Source: Actinomycetota bacterium (GTDB taxonomy: Bacteria > Cyanobacteriota > Vampirovibrionia > Obscuribacterales > Obscuribacteraceae). From it: 5,825 bases of DNA. A model generated the notes under the pieces. The model did no database searches. It saw only the letters and a program-made list of their open reading frames with translations, and was not told the DNA's origin. Where the stretch lies: the NCBI GenBank assembly GCA_903970355.1, contig CAJCIF010000493.1, positions 1 to 5,825 on the forward strand, in the 5' to 3' direction. Below, piece by piece: positions 1 to 5,825 of the stretch. Both the position numbers and the translations under genes were made by a program. The stretch's first letter is position 1. The number at the start of each line of letters is the position of its first letter.

Positions 1-386
1 CGAAGCGCATCAGGCAGCATAAAGATGCGAAGCTTTTCGCACAGTGCAGCGCAAGCCGTATACCAGAACAAAAACGCAGTGGCGATCAGCTCGAAACCGT
101 ATTTTTTGATGAGGGCAAGAATGGGATGTACTACAACATTCGCTTCGCTTACGGTGGTCTGGTCTATTTCAGAGCGCGTTGTATGCAAAAAGGTCTTGGC
201 AAATACGGCAGCAGAAACAATCAAAACAATGCCATACAAACCCCATCGTTCCGAGGGTTGATCTGTGAAGAACTCAATTGGCTTGCGATGTTTTATGAGC
301 AATACCGGCAGAGCAGATACCAGTATTCCGAAGACCAAGCCGGTTAAAAGTCCTTTCAATGAAGCCGCTAAGCTCTGCGAATTCAA
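1..386 (-). CDS. Hypothetical multi-pass membrane protein, 3' end outside the window
   Basis: I do not recognise this gene. The minus-strand frame is open from a TTG at 386 to the window edge, giving 128 codons with no stop. The TTG shares bases with the ruvA stop (TTGA, 4-nt overlap), which suggests translational coupling. A GGAG lies about 13 nt upstream, which is long. A second in-frame TTG at 356 is an alternative start. The protein alternates basic or polar stretches with three hydrophobic segments: residues about 13-31 (LLTGLVFGILVSALPVLLI), 50-67, and 100-116, the last rich in aromatic residues and Cys (FLFWYTACAALC). It is therefore probably an inner-membrane protein. Residues 68-88 form a polar loop (TTRSEIDQTT). 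The position downstream of ruvA says nothing clear about function, since ruvB would be the commoner neighbour. The reading frame and membrane nature are fairly sure; the function is unknown. Confidence 0.7.
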   Translation of the reverse strand, partial: MNSQSLAASLKGLLTGLVFGILVSALPVLLIKHRKPIEFFTDQPSERWGLYGIVLIVSAAVFAKTFLHTTRSEIDQTTVSEANVVVHPILALIKKYGFELIATAFLFWYTACAALCEKLRIFMLPDAL

Positions 387-1012
387 TTAAGCGCTGACGC
401 TCCAAGCGTTCGTAAGCTGTGCCTTACCAGGGTTTCGACATCCTCTGTTATGTTAGCCTTTTTGGCTTCGATAAGAGCGAGGTTGATTTCTGTTGTTGTG
501 TAGCCAAGCCCGTCTAGAATGGTACGCACTTCTTCTGCGACGGCTGATTTTGAAGTTGGTTCGGATACAGAAGTGGAAATTCGTTTTTGATACCAATCTT
601 CGATTTTAGCCTTAAGTTCTAAAACAATGCGTTGTGCCACTTTTGTGCCTACGCCAGGCGCTTGTGTAATGAATTTTTGATCTTCGTGGATGATCGCTTC
701 AGCAAGCTGGCGGGCACTGAAATTTCCGACTAGAGCAAGGGCAAGTTTTGGACCAATGCCGGTCACAGACTGCATTAAAAGAAACAGCTCTCGATCTTCC
801 AAGCTGGAAAAGCCGAAAATGGACCAATCCGTTTCTTTTATGGATAAAGCGGTGTGAATGGTGACGATATCGCCGATTGCGCCAAGCGTGGACAGTGTAC
901 GGCGAGATACCATAATTTCATAACCAACACCACCAACATCGAGAACAATTCGATCGGCGGCGCTGGCGGAAATTTCTTTGCTTTGAATCGTGCCGTGCAA
1001 ATAGGCGAACAA
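383..1012 (-). CDS. ruvA: Holliday junction branch migration protein RuvA
   Basis: RuvA is the DNA-binding subunit of the RuvAB complex. It binds four-way Holliday junctions as a tetramer and loads the RuvB ATPase for branch migration in recombination and repair. The 209-residue product has family-typical length and all three domains. The N-terminal OB-fold opens with MFAYLHGTIQ, matching the usual 'MI-YL-G' start, and has LDVGGVGYEI near 24-33. Two helix-hairpin-helix motifs follow, VTGIGPKLALA (83-93) and APGVGTKVAQRIVLEL (118-133). After a polar linker (about 145-157), the C-terminal RuvB-contacting domain covers about 158-209 (EVRTILDGLGY). The start is a TTG at 1012, preceded by GAGG (1018-1021) with a 5-nt spacer; no other start in this frame fits. 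The gene sits 32 nt after tRNA-Pro and overlaps the next gene by 4 nt. No ruvB or ruvC is in the window. Identification is very secure. Confidence 0.97.
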   Translation of the reverse strand: MFAYLHGTIQSKEISASAADRIVLDVGGVGYEIMVSRRTLSTLGAIGDIVTIHTALSIKETDWSIFGFSSLEDRELFLLMQSVTGIGPKLALALVGNFSARQLAEAIIHEDQKFITQAPGVGTKVAQRIVLELKAKIEDWYQKRISTSVSEPTSKSAVAEEVRTILDGLGYTTTEINLALIEAKKANITEDVETLVRHSLRTLGASALN

Positions 1013-1017
1013 AGCAA

Positions 1018-1021
1018 CCTC
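1018..1021 (-). promoter_or_regulatory. Ribosome binding site of ruvA supporting a TTG start
   Basis: GAGG is read on the minus strand 5 nt before the TTG at 1010-1012. It decides the start, because the only nearby ATG (1021-1023) is in another frame and overlaps this site. Confidence 0.6.
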
Positions 1022-1044
1022 ATGATGGTTAGAGATTCAAAAAA

Positions 1045-1118
1045 TCGGGGCGAGAGGATTTGAACCTCCGGCCTTCCGCACCCGAAACGGACGCGCTACC
1101 AAGCTGCGCTACGCCCCG
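1045..1118 (-). tRNA. tRNA-Pro, anticodon CGG
   Basis: A complete 74-nt cloverleaf reads on the minus strand. The acceptor stem CGGGGCG pairs perfectly with CGCCCCG, and the discriminator base is A. The D stem GCGC/GCGC encloses a loop with GG. The anticodon stem TCCGT/GCGGA has loop TTCGGGT, placing anticodon CGG at 1082-1084, which reads codon CCG. The T arm is GGAGG/CCTCT with loop TTCAAAT. C at position 1 is typical of bacterial tRNA-Pro. The CCA tail is not encoded; the gene is followed directly by TTTTTT, so CCA must be added by nucleotidyltransferase. The 5' end is only 17 nt after the response regulator stop and the 3' end is 32 nt before ruvA, which points to co-transcription and release by RNase P and 3' processing. 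A weak extended -10-like TGATAAGAT lies just upstream, but I see no good -35. Confidence 0.96.
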
Positions 1119-1129
1119 ACTGGTTGATC

Positions 1130-1138
1130 TTATCATCA
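1130..1138 (-). other. Triple in-frame stop TGA-TGA-TAA ending the response regulator gene
   Basis: The natural stop at 1136-1138 is followed without a gap by two more in-frame stops. The mature tRNA-Pro begins 11 nt after the third stop. The arrangement would keep a read-through ribosome out of the tRNA, but it could also be chance. Confidence 0.6.
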
Positions 1139-2050
1139 TTCGGCCATGAGGGTAACGTCTCCACCGCTTTCATGAGCTTGGGTGAGAGCCGCCCTGGCAT
1201 GGGATAAAAGGGTGTCGCCGTTTTCATCCATATTTTCGGCAAATTGGCAAAGTCCAAGGCTAACTGTTACAACAACAGGCTCGCCTCCGGCTGTGAAAGA
1301 TGTTTGTCTGACTTTATTGCGAAGGCGCTCTGCTACTTCAATGGCGCCCTTTTTGTCGGTCATTGTCAGGATTAATGTGATTTCAAACGGATCTGTTCTT
1401 GCGCAAATATCAGAGTCACGTAATTGCTCCGAGACAAATTTCGAAATCTCGGCCATTAGTTCATCAGCAAATTTTTTGGTGCGCTGTCCTTCAATAACAT
1501 GAGCCTGGTCTATCTCAGTAACAATGACACTGAGTGGCAGTTTGTAACGGCGCGACTGTTTGATTTGCGTCTTTAGAAATTCGGCTAAAAATCTAGGCGT
1601 TTTAAGTGCAGTAACGGAATCAACTAGAGCTAGATCTTTGATTTGACCTTCTTTTTCTTTCAGTTTTTCGGAAAGCACTTTTTGTTTGAGAACAGATTTG
1701 ATTCTTGAAAGCAATTCGTTCGGTTCAAAAGGCTTAACCAGAACATCCTCTTCCGATTCGGAAGTTGGAAAGCCCGGCGTAGATACATCTTTATTGCCAA
1801 GAAAAATAAGAGGGATATCTTTAGTCTTTTCTTCAGCGCGAAGCCTGGTTAGTACCTCGACACCGCCCATAAGAGGCATGTGCAAATCGAGAATAATCAA
1901 ATCGGGAGTGCGCACCTTGCAAGCCGCGATTGCTTTAAACCCATCATTGGCAACATTGCAGTTGTAACCGGACTTTTTCAAAAGTTCGGAAATCAAAAGT
2001 GTATGAGCTTGCTCGTCATCCACTACGAGGATTGTGGTACTAGAGTTCAA
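1136..2050 (-). CDS. Response regulator: REC domain fused to a degenerate GGDEF domain
   Basis: This is a cytoplasmic two-component or scaffold protein of 304 residues from the TTG at 2050. The REC domain (about 6-120) has the acidic pair D11-D12, phospho-acceptor D55 (LDLHMP) and K106 (LVKPF). The usual switch Thr/Ser after beta-4 is G85 (PLIFLGNKD). A charged, probably coiled linker (122-140) leads to a GGDEF-fold domain (about 143-302). That domain keeps the family landmarks [22 protein letters not shown] and VTVSLGL. The signature GGDEF is replaced by DPFEI (220-224), and the DHFK-type nucleotide/metal region is altered ([10 protein letters not shown]), so diguanylate cyclase activity is unlikely. 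It may instead act in binding or protein interaction. The same frame opens further upstream to a GTG at 2101, but those 17 residues do not look like REC, and GGA abuts that GTG with no spacer. The TTG has GGGG 4 nt before it. No cognate kinase is visible. Confidence 0.9.
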   Translation of the reverse strand: MNSSTTILVVDDEQAHTLLISELLKKSGYNCNVANDGFKAIAACKVRTPDLIILDLHMPLMGGVEVLTRLRAEEKTKDIPLIFLGNKDVSTPGFPTSESEEDVLVKPFEPNELLSRIKSVLKQKVLSEKLKEKEGQIKDLALVDSVTALKTPRFLAEFLKTQIKQSRRYKLPLSVIVTEIDQAHVIEGQRTKKFADELMAEISKFVSEQLRDSDICARTDPFEITLILTMTDKKGAIEVAERLRNKVRQTSFTAGGEPVVVTVSLGLCQFAENMDENGDTLLSHARAALTQAHESGGDVTLMAE

Positions 2051-2094
2051 ATTTCCCCAAACATTCCAGAAGCATTGGTGATCGATGTCACCAT
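2047..2094 (-). promoter_or_regulatory. Possible 15-codon leader ORF upstream of the response regulator
   Basis: An ATG at 2094 opens a short frame encoding [15 protein letters not shown]. It has GGAG six bases upstream, a better Shine-Dalgarno placement than either candidate response regulator start. Its TGA overlaps the proposed TTG start at 2050 as TTGA, the same junction seen between ruvA and its downstream gene. This could be a coupling leader peptide. It is short enough to arise by chance, and it lies in the out-of-frame overlap if the GTG at 2101 is the real start. Confidence 0.25.
2076..2093. repeat. 6-bp inverted repeat in the response regulator leader
   Basis: TGGTGA and TCACCA are perfect inverted arms around a 6-nt spacer (TCGATG). 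The repeat lies between the predicted promoter and the proposed TTG start, and it covers the G and T of the possible leader ATG. It could be an operator half-site pair or a small RNA hairpin that limits translation. There is no T-run, so it is not a terminator. The arms are short and chance is possible. Confidence 0.35.
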
Positions 2095-2155
2095 ATGTCA
2101 CTCCAATTCATTTTTCCAGACTGAACGCTATTTCAAACTTATTTTTCAGAAGGTG

Positions 2156-2184
2156 ATGATAACTGCTTGATCTATTTTCAACAA
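2156..2184 (-). promoter_or_regulatory. Predicted sigma70-type promoter for the response regulator/tRNA/ruvA block
   Basis: On the minus strand, TTGTTG (2179-2184) and TATCAT (2156-2161) are separated by 17 nt. The -10 box matches TATAAT at five of six positions, while the -35 box matches only TTG. It lies in the only sizeable gap of the window, between the DUF309 gene and the response regulator. Transcription would start near 2149, giving a leader of about 100 nt to the TTG at 2050. It was found by eye only. Confidence 0.4.
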
Positions 2185-2230
2185 CCGGGACCGTTCCTCT
2201 TTGCGGCTATATGGACCGATTCGGAAGAAG

Positions 2231-2644
2231 CTAAGCGAAACGCAAAGCCGGATGAGAAAAATTATCAGCAGCATTTTCTTCGGATATTCCAAGAGAAATC
2301 AGATTTTGCACTTGACTGCATAGGTCGGTCAAGCAAAGTCCGGTTTCCGCGTTCTTGAATTTTTCAACCCGAGAAAGGCCGCGCCTGAAAAGTTTGAGAG
2401 CACCGATTTTGTTGTTGCGACATAGATGGTGACAACCTACGGCAATTTGAATGATGCCCTGGGTCAGCTCACGCTCTTCTCCTTCTTGCTTGCGCCAGAC
2501 GCCTTCCAGGGTCTCATGGCATTCAAAATAGAGACCGGAGTTGAATTCCGTTATACCAAGACAAAAATCATTGAGGAGAGGAGGCGGTATTAACTGCCCG
2601 AGTTTCGCCAGTTGGACTGGTGATGGACCTGAGGTGCCTGCCAT
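2231..2644 (-). CDS. DUF309 domain protein
   Basis: This small, probably cytoplasmic protein of 137 residues belongs to the DUF309 family, which has no firmly established biochemical role. The family core is plain: FNSGLYFECHETLEGVW (34-50) with the conserved His-Glu pair H43-E44, then QGIIQIAVGCHHL (62-74) and GALKLFRRGL (81-90). The conserved His and Glu residues on a helical bundle suggest a metal or small-ligand site, but this is inference. The middle part resembles cyanobacterial versions. The ATG at 2644 has GAGG six bases upstream, and that site overlaps the stop codon of the hydantoinase-like gene 8 nt away, so the two are co-transcribed and probably coupled. The tail (about 122-137) is poorly conserved in style. 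It is the last gene of the right-hand operon, and no terminator follows. Confidence 0.88.
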   Translation of the reverse strand: MAGTSGPSPVQLAKLGQLIPPPLLNDFCLGITEFNSGLYFECHETLEGVWRKQEGEERELTQGIIQIAVGCHHLCRNNKIGALKLFRRGLSRVEKFKNAETGLCLTDLCSQVQNLISLGISEENAADNFSHPALRFA

Positions 2645-2650
2645 GAGAGT

Positions 2651-2654
2651 CCTC
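2651..2654 (-). promoter_or_regulatory. Ribosome binding site of the DUF309 gene, overlapping the upstream stop codon
   Basis: GAGG is read on the minus strand 6 nt before the ATG at 2644. It shares two bases with the TGA (2653-2655) of the hydantoinase-like gene, so ribosomes ending there could reinitiate on the DUF309 gene. Confidence 0.6.
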
Positions 2655-4818
2655 AGTAATTAGGTGTTGCCAACACGATGATCTTATCGTCGTTTGGAAA
2701 TTTTTCGAGTTCCAGGCGAGCCAGGGTCAAAATTTGATCGAGATCGGCCAGTCCGGAAAGATCGAGAATTTTGTTGCCTGCTAAAAGCAAAATGTTCGGC
2801 ACAGACTTGCCGGCATCTCCCCAACGTGCCCATTTGTTTGCCATTTGAGCGATGGCATTTTCTGCTTCCGCTTTACTGGCAAGTGAGGCATCGCCATTTT
2901 TTGACTGGAAACGGATAGTGCCTGTCTGATCGATCACTCTTAAAATGGTGCGCTTTTGCGTGAAAAATTCGAGCCAGGGAGAATCTTGTGGCTGCCCTGC
3001 ATAAACAGAGAATGCTTGATTGGATACCGATTGACGAACATTTTCTTCCGGCAATTGCATAGAGCGCGCAACCAAACTCAACTTGCTTGCATCGGACATA
3101 TCAGTTGGTGATTGGGCGGGATCTACACTGCTGGTAGAACCTACTGCTGTTCCACGCAAGATGCTCAGCTGCGAATCATATTCAACAAACACATCAATGG
3201 TGTTATCGGCTGCGCCCATCGCCCGTACGGAATTGTAAGCGTCTTGTCTTATGCGCAGTATGTCCTCATTGGACGGATCGACTACCTGGCGTTCGATTGT
3301 GTCTCGCACCATCGCCAGTGCCACGCCGATAGCCGAAATAACATCTGCTTCTGCTGCCAACTCGAAAGTTAGTTTCAGGCGTTTGGCTAAATAGGGAACA
3401 ATCGCTGCCGCGCCGCCGCCCCCACCGTAGATAGTTACCGTCTTATCGTCGAGTTTTGCTTCGCGAATGAGATCACGCACAATTGGTGCGCATTTGTCGG
3501 CAGCGCGGCTAAGAAATTCTTCCGCGCATTCGGCTGCACTTTTGCCTAACATTTTGCCGAGTGCTTCAAATGATTTTCCGATTGCTTCAAGATTACCGGC
3601 GGCACAATTATCAGGTGGCACAAATCCGAGAAGATTGGCGGCGCACGTCGGTGTTAAGCAGTAAGTGGGACTGCTTGCGCTGCTTGTCTTTTCTTTTATG
3701 GCAATGTAAGTATCAGGATCTCCGGGAAGCGGCGATTGCAGTGATACGGTTGGCTCGTTTAGTTGCTCTGCAAAAGCGACGTAATTAAAGCCTGCAATAT
3801 GCGCGCTGCGTGGACCAGCACTGACAATTTTTTGATGATTCAAACGCGCCAGCGATCCTCCTGCTGCTCCAACCGTTCGGACATCGAGAGTTTTCATCAG
3901 CAGTTGGTTGCCGCCTACTTCAGCAGAACGAATCTTGGCGCGCCCGTTATGAATAGCGGAAATGTCGGTGCTCGTTCCTCCCACTTCCAGAAAAATGCCA
4001 TCGGATATTTTGAGGAACATGAGGGCGGCGGCAACACCAGCAGCTGGGCCGGACAGCATCGTCAGAATAGGCTTGCGGCGCATCGAAGCAATGTCCATAA
4101 CTCCGCCGTCCGATCGCATAATCATAAGAGGGGCATGTATGTTGGCTTCTTTGACACAGCGTTCTGTTAACTCTGCCGACTCGAGCATCTTTGGCATCAT
4201 CGCTGCATTTAATACGGCTGTTCGTGTTCTAATCCGTAGTCCGTAGAGTTGCGTGATAGTGCTGCCAGCGGTGGCAATTAGATTTAGTCGTTCTGCTACT
4301 TCAAGAGCGAGTGCTTCATTCTGAGATTGGTCTACCGAAAATGCTTCACTAATGGCAAAGGCTTTGGCACCTTGTTTTGAGAGTTTATCGAAGGCTTCTT
4401 CGAAATCTTTCTGGCTTGGTGGTTTCGATGTATCGATAAAATGATAGTACGTTTTAAGCGATCGCCCCGGGGCAAGACGGAGATCGCCCAAGTTGGTGTT
4501 TAAGCGAGCAAGAGTGGCATTTAAGCCGCTCCCCATGCCGATGATACCTACCGGCGCCACATCCCCTTCCAGGAGAGCATTGGTGGCTTGCGTAGTGCTA
4601 TGGGCGATGAATTGAACCTGGTCGGGTTTGATGTTCAGTGACGTCAATAAGCCATTTAAGGCTTCAACCACACCAAGTGCAACACCCTCCTTAGCGCGAT
4701 GGCTGGTTGGTACTTTAAATTTGCCAAGCAAAGTACGGTGGTTCGTTTCTATGGCCGCGGCGTGGGTGAAGGTGCCACCCACATCAATTCCGATTCGCAC
4801 TAATCTATCTAGAGACAT
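2653..4818 (-). CDS. Hydantoinase/oxoprolinase A-type (HyuA-like) protein with an atypical C-terminus
   Basis: The family opens cyclic amides such as hydantoins or 5-oxoproline, usually with ATP, using an actin-like (ASKHA) fold. From the ATG at 4818 the protein has 721 residues. The N-terminal domain has the phosphate loop IGIDVGGTF (9-17) and AHSTTQATNALLEG (72-85). The central catalytic-type domain has MRSDGGVMDI (234-243), LSGPAAGVAAA (255-265), EVGGTSTDIS (278-287), VGAAGGSLA (316-324) and a five-glycine turn YGGGGG (464-469). Residues from about 510 to 721 do not resemble the usual HyuA C-terminus, and I cannot assign them. The frame is open up to 4911, but that would add 31 unlike residues inside the upstream gene. 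The ATG overlaps that gene by 14 nt. A GTG at 4800, just past its stop, gives MRIGIDVGGTF and is an equally plausible start; neither has a clear ribosome binding site. The substrate is unknown, and no HyuB gene is in the window. Confidence 0.88.
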   Translation of the reverse strand: MSLDRLVRIGIDVGGTFTHAAAIETNHRTLLGKFKVPTSHRAKEGVALGVVEALNGLLTSLNIKPDQVQFIAHSTTQATNALLEGDVAPVGIIGMGSGLNATLARLNTNLGDLRLAPGRSLKTYYHFIDTSKPPSQKDFEEAFDKLSKQGAKAFAISEAFSVDQSQNEALALEVAERLNLIATAGSTITQLYGLRIRTRTAVLNAAMMPKMLESAELTERCVKEANIHAPLMIMRSDGGVMDIASMRRKPILTMLSGPAAGVAAALMFLKISDGIFLEVGGTSTDISAIHNGRAKIRSAEVGGNQLLMKTLDVRTVGAAGGSLARLNHQKIVSAGPRSAHIAGFNYVAFAEQLNEPTVSLQSPLPGDPDTYIAIKEKTSSASSPTYCLTPTCAANLLGFVPPDNCAAGNLEAIGKSFEALGKMLGKSAAECAEEFLSRAADKCAPIVRDLIREAKLDDKTVTIYGGGGGAAAIVPYLAKRLKLTFELAAEADVISAIGVALAMVRDTIERQVVDPSNEDILRIRQDAYNSVRAMGAADNTIDVFVEYDSQLSILRGTAVGSTSSVDPAQSPTDMSDASKLSLVARSMQLPEENVRQSVSNQAFSVYAGQPQDSPWLEFFTQKRTILRVIDQTGTIRFQSKNGDASLASKAEAENAIAQMANKWARWGDAGKSVPNILLLAGNKILDLSGLADLDQILTLARLELEKFPNDDKIIVLATPNY

Positions 4819-5825
4819 AGCCGAGTGCAACCGAAAGGAGTAAACCGAGAACGACAGCAATCCAGGCGTAAGGCAATGTTTTGCGCAGAAGTACGAGTGT
4901 ATCCGTACCAAGGTAAGACGCTATCCAGACATTTTGCGTATTGGTTGGATCGCAAATGCCTTGCACTTGCCCAACGGACAAGAGCATTCCCATAATGGCT
5001 CGGGAAGGCAAAAGCGTAACTTTTTGCATAAGTGAAACGAGTCCGCTTCCCATGCCCCAGATACTTAACGGACCTCTGTAAAGTGCAAGAGGTGCTGCAA
5101 GGGTAAAGACAAGCACGTATTTCCATGGTCTGGTTGGAATTGTGTACTTGAGAATCGGTTCAATTGCACCAGCAACACTGGGGTGACGCACCGCTGTAAT
5201 GAGCATGCCGATGCCGATCATCAGCACCACTGCAGGTATCACCGTGCTTATGCCATCAATAATGGAGCGATTAAGTTGATTGAGAGAATTTTGTTGCCAC
5301 GAGCCGAGTGCAGCGAAAACAAAACCGGCTAAGAATGCCGGAATAAAGTCCCAGTGACACAAAAGAACCAGAGCTAACGGCACAAGAGGTGTAAGCAAAA
5401 CGAAGCCCGGAGTGTCTTTCTTATTCTTAGAAGAGCGATAAACGGCATAGATTGAAAGAGCGATAAGAACAATTCCGCTGCCCATGATGGATTGTGGATC
5501 GGCTACCGGTTGTGTAGTTGCGGCTTCAACTTTGAAGTTCTTTTGGATCAGCCAGAACATGACTGAGAGAAAAAGGAGAGATGCGCCGGCGCTTGGAATA
5601 TTCTTTCTTTTCTTAAGCTCGACTGCCAGAAAGACTATTATGAGAGCGGAAAGAACGAGAGCAAATGGCACTATGAAGGCGATGATTTGTTCTTTCGGGA
5701 TACCGAGAACGTCCATGTAGAGCTGCCAGGCCGCAATGTTGAACATGCCGCCCAAACTTATGCCGAAAAGAAAAAGAGCACCGGCGGTGGCATTTGCGAT
5801 ACCCAGGGAAAGCATCACCGGCAGT
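4805..5825 (-). CDS. Polytopic membrane transporter-like protein, 5' end outside the window
   Basis: The frame is open to the right edge (codons before the GTG at 5818 read Leu-Pro), so the true start lies outside; 337 residues run from that GTG to the stop. About nine or ten hydrophobic segments are visible. They lie roughly at 3-28, 45-66, 77-91, 111-127, 138-154, 158-174, 187-210, 233-247, 251-265 (shorter, perhaps re-entrant) and 318-335. The conserved-looking motif GQVQGICDPTNTQN (283-296), after a Gly-rich GMGSG (255-259), recalls the substrate/ion-binding hairpins of ion-transporter superfamily carriers such as the CitMHS or GntP types. The family call is tentative. It overlaps the hydantoinase-like gene by 14 nt (or is 4 nt from its alternative start), so the two are very likely translated together, which suggests import of that enzyme's substrate. 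The membrane character is certain; transport function and substrate are inferred. Confidence 0.8.
   Translation of the reverse strand, partial: LPVMLSLGIANATAGALFLFGISLGGMFNIAAWQLYMDVLGIPKEQIIAFIVPFALVLSALIIVFLAVELKKRKNIPSAGASLLFLSVMFWLIQKNFKVEAATTQPVADPQSIMGSGIVLIALSIYAVYRSSKNKKDTPGFVLLTPLVPLALVLLCHWDFIPAFLAGFVFAALGSWQQNSLNQLNRSIIDGISTVIPAVVLMIGIGMLITAVRHPSVAGAIEPILKYTIPTRPWKYVLVFTLAAPLALYRGPLSIWGMGSGLVSLMQKVTLLPSRAIMGMLLSVGQVQGICDPTNTQNVWIASYLGTDTLVLLRKTLPYAWIAVVLGLLLSVALGYVSR

Noticed and set aside
25..347. Two overlapping plus-strand open frames of 73-78 codons
   Set aside because: They are antisense to the minus-strand membrane protein frame, which has a coherent hydrophobic pattern and a coupled start; the plus-strand peptides look random.
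838..1023. Minus-strand 61-codon frame starting with ATG next to the GAGG before ruvA
   Set aside because: It lies in another frame entirely within ruvA apart from its first codons, and its product resembles nothing. The GAGG is better placed for the ruvA TTG, whose protein is clearly RuvA.
1039..1118. tRNA fold followed by T6 as an intrinsic terminator
   Set aside because: A stem followed by a T-run resembles a terminator, but the stem is the tRNA acceptor. The run is only six T, and ruvA would then have to start its transcription within 32 nt, where I see no promoter.
1119..1165. Dedicated promoter for tRNA-Pro
   Set aside because: TGATAAGAT resembles an extended -10, but the hexamer at the -35 distance (TTACCC) is poor and the stretch is coding plus the tandem stops. 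It is kept only as a weak possibility.
2185..2230. Terminator after the DUF309 gene
   Set aside because: Only tiny palindromes (CCGAATCGG) and a repeated CGGTCC are present; there is no stable stem with a T-run, so read-through into the next block cannot be excluded.
2167..2358. Plus-strand 63-codon frame over the DUF309 3' end
   Set aside because: It covers the end of a conserved gene and the promoter gap; there is no ribosome binding site or recognisable protein.
3763..4170. Plus-strand 135-codon open frame
   Set aside because: It is antisense to the strongly conserved central domain of the HyuA-like gene, and the peptide shows no domain character.
4819..4911. N-terminal extension of the HyuA-like protein to an upstream ATG
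   Set aside because: The extra 31 residues would overlap the transporter gene by over 100 nt and precede the normal family start (IGIDVGGTF) with unrelated Cys/Ser/Phe-rich sequence.

Overview
All recognisable genes lie on the minus strand, so the biology reads from the right end of the window to the left. Base composition looks near 50% GC. The DUF309 protein resembles cyanobacterial-type members, and the tRNA gene does not encode its CCA end. A tentative placement is the non-photosynthetic cyanobacterial relatives (Melainabacteria/Vampirovibrionia, Obscuribacter-like). This is inference from protein style, not a demonstrated assignment.

Right-hand block (5825 to 2231): a polytopic membrane protein that looks like a substrate transporter of the ion-transporter type, cut by the window edge. 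It overlaps a hydantoinase/oxoprolinase A-type (HyuA-like) protein by about 14 nt. That gene is followed after 8 nt by a small DUF309 protein whose ribosome binding site overlaps the hydantoinase stop codon. Overlap and coupling make this one operon, plausibly import plus ATP-dependent opening of a cyclic amide. No HyuB partner is visible, and the HyuA-like protein has a C-terminal region that I do not recognise.

Middle (2230 to 2051): a 130-180 nt gap holding a plausible sigma70-type promoter, a perfect 6-bp inverted repeat and a possible 15-codon leader ORF. No terminator was seen.

Left-hand block (2050 to 1): a response regulator fusing a REC domain to a degenerate GGDEF domain, then tRNA-Pro(CGG), then ruvA, then a new multi-pass membrane protein that runs off the left edge. 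Spacing is very tight: 17 nt, 32 nt and a 4-nt overlap. The tRNA is probably co-transcribed between two protein genes. Three in-frame stop codons close the response regulator just before the tRNA. Two of the three protein starts in this block are TTG with good support (ruvA and the last gene), and the response regulator probably uses TTG as well.

No mobile element, CRISPR array or long repeat was found. The most unusual points are the doubly degenerate REC-GGDEF regulator and its leader, the tRNA embedded in a protein operon, and the atypical HyuA-like protein paired with a transporter.
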